Origin: Alphaproteobacteria bacterium
GTDB taxonomy: Bacteria; Pseudomonadota; Alphaproteobacteria; Puniceispirillales; UBA1172
DNA length: 7,261 nucleotides
Assembly (NCBI GenBank): GCA_021296375.1
Contig: JAGWAQ010000081.1
Coordinates: 1-7,261, forward strand
Direction of reading: 5' to 3'
The first letter of the stretch is position 1; the number at the start of each line of letters is the position of its first letter. Under the pieces are notes generated by a model, which was not told the DNA's origin, did not search any database, and worked only from the letters and a program-made list of their open reading frames with translations. This document shows positions 1 through 5,220 of the stretch, one piece after another. Position numbers and translations under genes: made by a program.

Positions 1-175
1 TATTCTGGACCCGGGCGGGGTCGCGACCTCGATGTTCAGCACCGCCTTCCCCGGGGCCAATACCGCCGTGATGCCGCAACCCGAAGATATTGCGCCGGCC
101 TTTGCCAAACTGGCCGCGGTGGATTGCCCTCACCATGGTGAGGTTATCCGCGCATCTTCCCTGCTCCAGCTTTAG
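1..175 (+). CDS. Short-chain dehydrogenase/reductase (SDR), C-terminal fragment
   Basis: Only the last 57 residues are in the window, read from base 2 to a TAG stop at 173-175; the gene starts left of base 1. The fragment begins ILDPGGVATSM, the SDR segment after the catalytic YxxxK helix where the Pro-Gly pair and the following Thr contact the nicotinamide part of NAD(P). It then has an AFPG element and PEDIAPAFAKLA, the typical C-terminal helix with a Pro-Glu-Asp start seen in YciK-like SDRs. The catalytic residues and Rossmann glycine motif are outside the window, so substrate and cofactor preference cannot be judged. It is convergent with der, with 8 bases between the two stop codons and no visible terminator hairpin. 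The family call is fairly secure; the exact function is unknown. Confidence 0.72.
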   Translation, partial: ILDPGGVATSMFSTAFPGANTAVMPQPEDIAPAFAKLAAVDCPHHGEVIRASSLLQL

Positions 176-183
176 GGTAAAGG

Positions 184-1605
184 TCAGGTGTTGACGTAAG
201 GGTTATTGCCCTTGCGCATCAACAGCCGGATCGGCAATCCGTCCATATCGAAATCCTGCCGCAACCCTGACGCCAGGTAACGCAGGTAATGTTCAGGCAG
301 GTCGGCGGGGCGGCTGACAAAAAGTGCAAATGTCGGCGGCCTTGTCTTGATCTGGGTGGCGTAGCGTATCCGCAGGCGGCGGCCTTGCACCAATGGCGGC
401 GGGTGCGCCTCAAGCATGGTTTCAAGCCAACGGTTAACCCGTGATGTCGACAGGCGAATGTTCCAGCGCTTGTAGATGTCAAACGCCGCGTCCATCATTT
501 TGTGATCGCCGCTTCCGCGAAGACCGGAAAGGGTCATCAAAGGGAGGCCGCGGACCTGACCAAGGGATTGGTCCAGCCGATAACGCAATTCTTCACGCAC
601 TTCGTTTTTATCGGTGACGTCATCCCACATATTGGCGGCAATGACGAGCCCCCGCCCCTCTTCGGTCACCAGACGGGCAATGGCGAGGTCCTGCTTGTTG
701 AGCGGCTCACGGGCGTCGATACAGAGAATGCAGACATGGGCAAAACGAATGGCGGAAAGGGCGTCATCCACCATCTGTTTTTCAAGGTCTTCATTGATGC
801 GGGCGCGGCGACGCATGCCGGCGGTGTCGATCAGCACCAGATCCCGATCATTGATGGAAAGCGGCACTTCAATCGCATCACGGGTGATGCCCGCTTCCGG
901 GCCGGTCAGCAAACGCTCCTCGCCAAGCAGGCGGTTGATCAAGGTGGATTTGCCCATATTGGGGCGGCCGATAACGGCGATCCGCATGGGGCGTTCGGCG
1001 GCTTTGTCGAACCACACTTCCTCGCCGTCTTCGCCCTCATCATCAGGGCCGAATTCCTCATCGTCGATGTCGTCGTCAACCTCACCGGTCAGCTCCGACA
1101 GGCGGCCTTGCTGGGTCGCCACCTCGACCATGGCGTCATGCAAATCCCCCAGCCCTTCGCCATGGGCGGCGGAGACCGGGATCGGCGTGCCAAACCCCAG
1201 CGGCCAGGCTTCGGCAATACCGGATTGCCCGGCCTTGCCTTCGCATTTATTGCCCACCAGCAGCACCGCCGCGCCAGATTTGCGGATGGCATTGGCAAAA
1301 AACTTGTCCTGTGGGGTGATGCCTTCCCGGGCGTCGAATACCATCAGGGTCAGGTCAGCTGACGTGATGGCTTTTTCTGTCTGCCGCCGCATCCTTTCTT
1401 CAAGCGAGCCTGTCATAGCCTCTTCAAGACCCGCGGTATCAATCAGGGTGAACTCAAGGGCGGCAAGCCGTCCCTTGCCTTCACGGCGATCACGGGTGAC
1501 GCCGGGCTGATCATCAACGATCGCCTGTTTCCGTCCTGTCAGGCGGTTGAAGAGTGTCGATTTGCCCACATTGGGGCGTCCGACAATAGCGATGGCATAG
1601 GGCAT
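184..1605 (-). CDS. der: Ribosome biogenesis GTPase Der (EngA)
   Basis: Der is a tandem-domain GTPase acting in late 50S subunit assembly in the cytoplasm. From the ATG at 1605 it has 473 residues. GTPase domain 1 shows P-loop GRPNVGKS (9-16), GVTRD (35-39), DTAG (56-59) and NKCE (119-122). A very acidic Asp/Glu linker runs from about 174 to 200. Domain 2 shows GRPNMGKST (213-221), GITRD (239-243), DTAG (260-263) and NMWD (325-328). The C-terminal KH-like domain fills roughly 370-473, with the usual RLRIRYATQ and GNNPY segments near the end. The frame stays open 26 codons further upstream, but that stretch is hydrophilic junk overlapping the bamB end, and family members start just before AIVGRPNVG, so 1605 is chosen. 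It follows bamB by 19 bases and is the last gene of the yfgM-like-bamB-der operon. The second G4 motif has Met where Lys is expected. Family assignment is very secure. Confidence 0.97.
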   Translation of the reverse strand: MPYAIAIVGRPNVGKSTLFNRLTGRKQAIVDDQPGVTRDRREGKGRLAALEFTLIDTAGLEEAMTGSLEERMRRQTEKAITSADLTLMVFDAREGITPQDKFFANAIRKSGAAVLLVGNKCEGKAGQSGIAEAWPLGFGTPIPVSAAHGEGLGDLHDAMVEVATQQGRLSELTGEVDDDIDDEEFGPDDEGEDGEEVWFDKAAERPMRIAVIGRPNMGKSTLINRLLGEERLLTGPEAGITRDAIEVPLSINDRDLVLIDTAGMRRRARINEDLEKQMVDDALSAIRFAHVCILCIDAREPLNKQDLAIARLVTEEGRGLVIAANMWDDVTDKNEVREELRYRLDQSLGQVRGLPLMTLSGLRGSGDHKMMDAAFDIYKRWNIRLSTSRVNRWLETMLEAHPPPLVQGRRLRIRYATQIKTRPPTFALFVSRPADLPEHYLRYLASGLRQDFDMDGLPIRLLMRKGNNPYVNT

Positions 1606-1624
1606 GACAAACGGCCTGACTAAA

Positions 1625-2956
1625 TTACCGGAAGGCCACCAGCTCACCTGAGCGGTTGATGACAAAAATCGTGCTGTTGGCAATAATCGGCGCCGTGGTC
1701 ACCGCCCCGCTGGTCGACAGGCTGTCTTCGATCTGGCCGGTGTTGGCGTTCAGGACATGAAGCTGGCCAGTGGATGACGCGACAATAACCTTTTCCGAGG
1801 CCACGACAACAGAAGTGTAGCTCGGGGCATCTTCGACCACCGAAAGGCTCGGGTCATAGGCGCCGGGCAATTCCGTCACCCAGCGGATGGCCCCGTCGTT
1901 ACGACGCAGGGCATAGATCCGGCCGTCAACCGTCGTCACAAACAAGGTCTGGCCCGACAACCAGGGCATTTCGATGCCTTGAAGGGGTTGATCCCAGATC
2001 ACCCGGCCAGTTTGGGCATTAAACGCCAGCAGCTTCCCGCTGTGAGAGATGATAAACACCATGCCGCCATCATGGACAGGATGGGCCCGAATATCAGGAA
2101 TGCCGTCAATCGCTGTGCGCAGTTCAATCGGCGTCAAGTTCTCGCCCCAGAGAAACTCGCCTTGCTCAAGGCTGAGGGAGAGAAGTTCACCGTCAGAGCC
2201 AACGTTGATCAGCTCATTGCCAAAGATCGCCGGTGAAGCGGAGCCGACAATGCCGGTTTCATCCTGCGCGCCGATGCGATTCCACAACTCGCCGCCGTCG
2301 ATATCCGACAATACGAACACTCGGCCATCAAGGTCTGTCACCACCACGGCGCCATTGGCCGCGCTCGGCCCGCCGGTCAGGAAGACGTCAAATTCAACGC
2401 GCCATTTTTCCTGGCCGTTATCGGCATTGAGCGCCACCAGCACATCTTTATTGGCATGGACATAAAGCTCTTCGCCGCGATTGGTCGAGGCCAGGGCAAT
2501 CCCCCCGGTTCCTGACAATTGGCTGTCGTCTTCCGACGGGTCGAGATCATATTCCCAGATCAGATCGCCGTTTTGACTGCTGACCGCCTTGACCACCCCG
2601 CCCGGGGTGATCGTGAACACCGCATTGGCATTGGCCACCGGTTGCGCCATTTCCGTGCCGAGTTCAGCGGAAACACCGACATCGACGCTGAACGCACGTT
2701 TCAGGGGCGCGGCCACCATGAAATGCCCGCCGCTATGGGAAGGGTTCTGGCCAGGGGCAAAGAAGATGGAATTGGCAATCGCCGCGGTCAGGCCCGGGCC
2801 TTCAGCGGCGGCGGCATTATCCACGACAAGATCAGCGGTATCATCCGCGATAACGGCAATACGTTCACCCGGCAGGATGGTTTCCTGCGATGAACACGCC
2901 GCCAGTGCAACCGCCAGCAAGCCAAATGATGCAAATCGTTGGAAAAGGCCGGTCAT
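1625..2956 (-). CDS. bamB: Outer-membrane protein assembly factor BamB (lipoprotein, beta-propeller)
   Basis: BamB is the lipoprotein scaffold of the BAM complex that inserts beta-barrel proteins into the outer membrane. From the ATG at 2956 the protein has 443 residues. Residues 1-20 form a lipoprotein signal peptide ending in the lipobox LAAC with Cys21; the next residues are Ser-Ser, so there is no Asp at +2 and outer-membrane sorting is expected. An LPGER segment typical of alphaproteobacterial homologues follows. The rest is a PQQ-type propeller: at least six blades end in a D/N-G-x-x-x-W signature (for example NGDLIWEY, NGQEKWRV, GGELWNR, QTGRVIWD, NDGAIRWV), plus a degenerate copy near the C terminus. 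In-frame TTG and GTG codons lie four and three codons upstream, but the ATG has a GGTGA ribosome site five bases before it (2962-2966), inside the end of the preceding gene. It starts one base after that gene's TAA, suggesting translational coupling. The position next to der supports the call. Confidence 0.95.
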   Translation of the reverse strand: MTGLFQRFASFGLLAVALAACSSQETILPGERIAVIADDTADLVVDNAAAAEGPGLTAAIANSIFFAPGQNPSHSGGHFMVAAPLKRAFSVDVGVSAELGTEMAQPVANANAVFTITPGGVVKAVSSQNGDLIWEYDLDPSEDDSQLSGTGGIALASTNRGEELYVHANKDVLVALNADNGQEKWRVEFDVFLTGGPSAANGAVVVTDLDGRVFVLSDIDGGELWNRIGAQDETGIVGSASPAIFGNELINVGSDGELLSLSLEQGEFLWGENLTPIELRTAIDGIPDIRAHPVHDGGMVFIISHSGKLLAFNAQTGRVIWDQPLQGIEMPWLSGQTLFVTTVDGRIYALRRNDGAIRWVTELPGAYDPSLSVVEDAPSYTSVVVASEKVIVASSTGQLHVLNANTGQIEDSLSTSGAVTTAPIIANSTIFVINRSGELVAFR

Positions 2957-2957
2957 G

Positions 2958-3575
2958 TTATTCACCAAGAGCCGCGTCGATCAGCAGCAAACGCTGGTTC
3001 AGATCAGCGCTGATATCAGGGCTGAACCGCAGGGTCTGCAGATGGGTGCGGGCGGCAGCAATATCGCCTTTCTCAAGCGACAGGCCGATCATCAGCTCAA
3101 GCGCGAGCTTCTGCCAGGGGCCATCGGCGCCCGCAATGCCGCCGATACGGGTCATGCGTTCCTCAACCGAACTGCCCGACGCGTTCATGACGGAAAACAG
3201 CATGGCGGCTTCGCGGTAGATCGGGTCAAGAGCGGCATCATTGGCCAGCACCAGATAGGCGTCTTCCGCGGCATCGTCACCGGCTTCCGCCAGCCGAGCG
3301 GCGACCGCAAATTGCGCCAGCATGGGGTAGCCTTCCCCGCCTTCAGCCGCGATTGCCTCAAGCGCGTCAGGAGCGGTGGCCTCGACGGCCACAAGATAGG
3401 CATTGGCGGCGGTGGTGCGGGCCTTGTCCTGATAGGCCACCAGCCCTTGACGGCCAGCCACAACCACAACAATCGCCACCACAAATGCGATGACGTAATG
3501 GCCATATTTCTTCCAAAGCGCGCGACCACGATCTTCACGAAGTTCCTGATTAATTTCAGTGATGATGTCATTCAG
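2958..3575 (-). CDS. YfgM-like membrane-anchored TPR protein, probable CTG start
   Basis: This is a single-pass inner-membrane protein with a periplasmic tetratricopeptide-like domain, the equivalent of E. coli YfgM, which sits in the same place before bamB and der and works with the SecYEG/PpiD chaperone network. With a CTG start at 3575 it has 205 residues: a short charged cytoplasmic segment (NDIITEINQELREDRGRALW, residues 2-21), a basic KKYG turn, a transmembrane helix (about 27-41, Val/Ile/Ala-rich), then Ala-rich helical pairs to the end. The N-terminal segment matches what homologues carry right after their initiator Met. The frame is closed by TGA ten codons upstream of this CTG, with no ATG, GTG or TTG between. 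An AGGG Shine-Dalgarno lies 8 bases before CTG. The first canonical in-frame start, GTG at 3482, falls inside the membrane helix and would destroy the anchor. An ATG four bases downstream of the CTG is in another frame. A frameshift or base change at the start cannot be excluded. Confidence 0.85.
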   Translation of the reverse strand: MNDIITEINQELREDRGRALWKKYGHYVIAFVVAIVVVVAGRQGLVAYQDKARTTAANAYLVAVEATAPDALEAIAAEGGEGYPMLAQFAVAARLAEAGDDAAEDAYLVLANDAALDPIYREAAMLFSVMNASGSSVEERMTRIGGIAGADGPWQKLALELMIGLSLEKGDIAAARTHLQTLRFSPDISADLNQRLLLIDAALGE

Positions 3576-3583
3576 TGTCTTTG

Positions 3584-3587
3584 CCCT
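3584..3587 (-). promoter_or_regulatory. Shine-Dalgarno (AGGG) supporting the CTG start
   Basis: On the minus strand AGGG is followed by 8 bases and then the CTG codon at 3575-3573, an optimal spacing. No comparable motif stands before the GTG at 3482, so this site is the main evidence for choosing the non-canonical start of the YfgM-like gene. Confidence 0.5.
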
Positions 3588-3642
3588 GATCTTGATCCCG
3601 TTTCAGCCTGATGCCAGCGTTTCCGCCAGCCGGTCCAGCGTG

Positions 3643-3672
3643 ATTAAAATTCATGCGGTCAATGGTGGTTAA
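3643..3672 (-). promoter_or_regulatory. Candidate sigma-70-type promoter for the yfgM-like/bamB/der operon
   Basis: Read on the minus strand, TTAACC (3672-3667) and TTTAAT (3648-3643) are separated by 18 bases and resemble -35 and -10 elements (4/6 and 5/6 matches to TTGACA and TATAAT). They lie about 70 bases before the proposed CTG start in the only intergenic region upstream of the operon. The -35 overlaps the palindrome GGTTAACC at 3667-3674, so a regulator site there is also conceivable. It was identified by eye only, and alphaproteobacterial promoters are often degenerate. Confidence 0.3.
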
Positions 3673-3755
3673 CCCGCTTGACCAAACTATCTAATGCCAT
3701 GCAACATATAGAAAAAGATACCTATTCACCAGCAGGAAACAACAGATATTCGATA

Positions 3756-4103
3756 ATGCTTATCATCAGCGGGACTTCACAACAGCAAAACGCCTCAAAA
3801 AAACAGAAAACCGGGTATTTTTCGCGGGTTGAACTGAGCCAGATCCTGAATGTCTACTCGCTTCGTGTCGCCGCTGGCGAATGGCGAGATTATGCCCTTG
3901 ACCATGTCGACGGCATGGCGTTTTTCTCGATTTACCGCTCCAGCCATGAAATGCCGCTTTACACGATCGAAAAGAAACGCCTAAAAGGGAAGGACAGATG
4001 GCTGTTCATCCTGCGTGACCGCCGCAAGAACCTGCGGCAAGCGGCGCGGCTCAAGGATGTGCTGGACTATCTGGACAATTTGCCTCGCCTCGTCAACAAC
4101 TAG
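3756..4103 (+). CDS. DUF2794 family protein
   Basis: This small protein of unknown function belongs to the alphaproteobacterial DUF2794 family. With the ATG at 3756 it has 115 residues, close to the usual family length. The hallmark block is present: FSRVELSQILNVY (22-34), then VAAGEWRDYALD (38-49), an AFFSIYR strand and a PLYTIEK segment, followed by a basic region and a C-terminal helix with DVLDYLDNLP. No signal peptide or membrane segment is seen. The start is uncertain. The frame is open back to a TTG at 3678 (141 residues) with another ATG at 3699, but this leading part is AT-rich, unlike the rest, and homologues begin about 20 residues before the FxRxEL motif. None of the candidate starts has a strong Shine-Dalgarno; an AGGA lies 18 bases before 3756. 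It is divergent from the yfgM-like operon and 38 bases before the DUF3126 gene on the same strand, so the two may be co-transcribed. Confidence 0.85.
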   Translation: MLIISGTSQQQNASKKQKTGYFSRVELSQILNVYSLRVAAGEWRDYALDHVDGMAFFSIYRSSHEMPLYTIEKKRLKGKDRWLFILRDRRKNLRQAARLKDVLDYLDNLPRLVNN

Positions 4104-4111
4104 GCCAACCC

Positions 4112-4117
4112 TATAAT
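4112..4117 (+). promoter_or_regulatory. Possible -10 element (TATAAT) before the DUF3126 gene
   Basis: A perfect TATAAT lies in the 38-base gap between the DUF2794 stop and the DUF3126 start. A transcript from it would begin about 15-20 bases before the ATG, leaving room for the GGAG ribosome site at 4132-4135. The -35 position at 17-bp spacing (around 4089-4094, CTCGTC) is poor, so the match may be coincidental. Confidence 0.28.
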
Positions 4118-4141
4118 GACCATCAATCCCCGGAGACGGAC

Positions 4142-4360
4142 ATGAACAGCAATGAAGCCCTCAAAATCCAGCAGTTCCTGAAGAAAAAGCTCGGCAATGA
4201 GGGGATCGGCCTGCGCCCCCGCGCCGATGATGTGTCGGAAGATTCCGCCGAAGTCACCCTCGACGGGGAGTTCCTCGGCGTCGTGTTCAAGGACACCGAA
4301 GACGGCGACACCTGCTACCACCTGCAATGGACCATCATCGAAGAAGACCTCGACGATTAA
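4142..4360 (+). CDS. DUF3126 family protein
   Basis: This 72-residue acidic protein of unknown function matches the alphaproteobacterial DUF3126 family: an N-terminal helix with EALKIQQFLKKKLGN, a central AEVTLDGEFLGVVFKDTEDGD block (residues about 36-57) and a C-terminal YHLQWTIIEEDL strand ending in acidic residues. The ATG at 4142 is preceded by GGAG (4132-4135) with 6 bases of spacing, so the start is well supported. It is cytoplasmic by appearance, with no signal or membrane segment. It follows the DUF2794 gene by 38 bases; both families are restricted to much the same class of bacteria. The final Asp codon and TAA stop form the first unit of a 15-bp tandem repeat that continues past the gene. 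The role is unknown and none is proposed. Confidence 0.88.
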   Translation: MNSNEALKIQQFLKKKLGNEGIGLRPRADDVSEDSAEVTLDGEFLGVVFKDTEDGDTCYHLQWTIIEEDLDD

Positions 4361-4399
4361 TCAGTTTGGGATTAATCAGTCCGCGATTAATTGGTCCGG
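4355..4399. repeat. Three tandem 15-bp repeats over the DUF3126 stop codon
   Basis: Units are GATTAATCAGTTTGG (4355-4369), GATTAATCAGTCCGC (4370-4384) and GATTAATTGGTCCGG (4385-4399). The first contains the last codon and stop (GAT TAA) of the DUF3126 gene, and because the unit is 15 bp each later copy repeats Asp-stop in the same frame. The remaining part of the 82-base convergent gap (4361-4442) shows no convincing terminator hairpin or T-run. Confidence 0.85.
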
Positions 4400-4442
4400 G
4401 TCGCGCCGTTGTTGATGGGGTATTGATTTAGCTTGAATGCCG

Positions 4443-5138
4443 CTATTTGTTGGATTTGCTTCCGTCGCGATACGGCTCCTCGAACGGCAGGAAATCCCTT
4501 TCCTCAAGCGCGTCGGCGATCCAGGTTTTGGTGGCTTCCGCCGCCAGCACCCGCGACTGGTACGTGGCGAGACGTGATGACATCGGCAGGTGATAGGTCT
4601 TGAGGGGTGTCATCACCGGCGCGTAAAACGCATCCGCCGCCGAATACCCCCCAAACAGGAACCCCTCCCCGTCCAGATACGGCGCCAGCAGGTCTTCCAG
4701 CAGGTCAAGCTCAGCCACCAGCGCCGGGTGATCCGCCAGCAATCGCGCCCCGACCTTGGGCAAATCCGCCTCAATATTCATCGGGCAACAGGCGCGCAAG
4801 GCTGAAAACCCGGCATGCATGGTGGCGCACAGCACGCGGGCTTCGGCGCGGTCAAAATGGTCCTGCGGCCAGATGCCGTCATGACGTTCCGCCAGGTATT
4901 CGGTGATGGCCAGCGTATCGGCGATCACAACGCCCTCATCCTCAAGGCCCTCATCCTCAAGAATGGGGACCGTCGCCGCGGGGTGCAGGGCGCGGGTGGC
5001 AATCTTGAAGGCGGAGTCCGGCTCAAACCCGTCAAAACGGATCATCACCTCCTCAAAATCTATGCCCAGTTGCCGCATCAACACCCAGGGGCGCATCGAC
5101 CAGGACGAATAATTCTTGTTGCCGATATAAAGCTTCAT
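4443..5138 (-). CDS. Glutathione S-transferase family protein
   Basis: A cytosolic-type GST of 231 residues from the ATG at 5138. It would conjugate or reduce with glutathione; the substrate is unknown. The thioredoxin-fold domain starts MKLYIGNKNYSSWSMRPW, a proteobacterial GST subgroup in which the early Ser residues (11-14) are the likely GSH-activating position. VPIL (57-60) contains the cis-Pro. ADTLAITEYLAE (73-84) is the gamma-glutamyl contact motif, with Thr75 where Ser is usual. The helical C-terminal domain follows from about residue 90. A five-residue duplication lies just before that motif. The frame is open upstream; a GTG at 5198 with GAGGG four bases before it would add 20 residues, but homologues start at MKLY, so 5138 is preferred although its own Shine-Dalgarno is weak. 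It lies 82 bases after the hydrolase stop on the same strand and could be co-transcribed with it. Confidence 0.9.
   Translation of the reverse strand: MKLYIGNKNYSSWSMRPWVLMRQLGIDFEEVMIRFDGFEPDSAFKIATRALHPAATVPILEDEGLEDEGVVIADTLAITEYLAERHDGIWPQDHFDRAEARVLCATMHAGFSALRACCPMNIEADLPKVGARLLADHPALVAELDLLEDLLAPYLDGEGFLFGGYSAADAFYAPVMTPLKTYHLPMSSRLATYQSRVLAAEATKTWIADALEERDFLPFEEPYRDGSKSNK
4933..4962. repeat. 15-bp tandem duplication inside the GST gene
   Basis: Two adjacent 15-bp units, CCCTCATCCTCAAGG and CCCTCATCCTCAAGA, differ only at the last base. On the coding strand they give LEDEG twice in a row (about residues 60-69), between the cis-Pro strand and the GSH-binding ADT motif, where related GSTs have a short turn. 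Confidence 0.85.
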
Positions 5139-5220
5139 GGCGACAGTGTGGTCAATATCAGTGGCGAAGGCAAGTTCGTGGATCGTGGCTTTGGTCACAT
5201 CACCCTCATCAGTTGGGCCA

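Noticed and set aside
176..183. Terminator between the convergent SDR and der genes
   Set aside because: The gap is only 8 bases and no stem-loop with a T-run spans the two gene ends.
502..1510. Long open frames on the plus strand opposite der (502-1362 and 614-1510)
   Set aside because: Both lie wholly within the clearly conserved der gene on the other strand and have no recognisable motifs; they are by-products of GC-rich codon use.
1606..1683. 26-codon N-terminal extension of der
   Set aside because: It overlaps bamB, has no similarity to Der, and the usual start is at MPYAIAIVGRPN.
3185..3571. 128-codon minus-strand frame starting at an ATG four bases after the proposed CTG
   Set aside because: It reads the yfgM-like coding region in the wrong frame, giving Trp/Arg/Pro-rich sequence, while the conserved N-terminal and membrane segments are only in the CTG frame.
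2589..3611. 340-codon open frame on the plus strand opposite bamB and the yfgM-like gene
   Set aside because: It is antisense to two genes with strong family evidence, has low-complexity composition and no domain signature.
3669..3683. Possible CtrA site at the TTAACC near 3669
   Set aside because: Only one TTAA half is present; the position seven bases later reads GACC, not TTAA.
4361..4442. Rho-independent terminator between the convergent DUF3126 and GST genes
   Set aside because: ATTAAT copies can pair with each other only as short AT stems; there is no GC-rich stem followed by a T-run on either strand.
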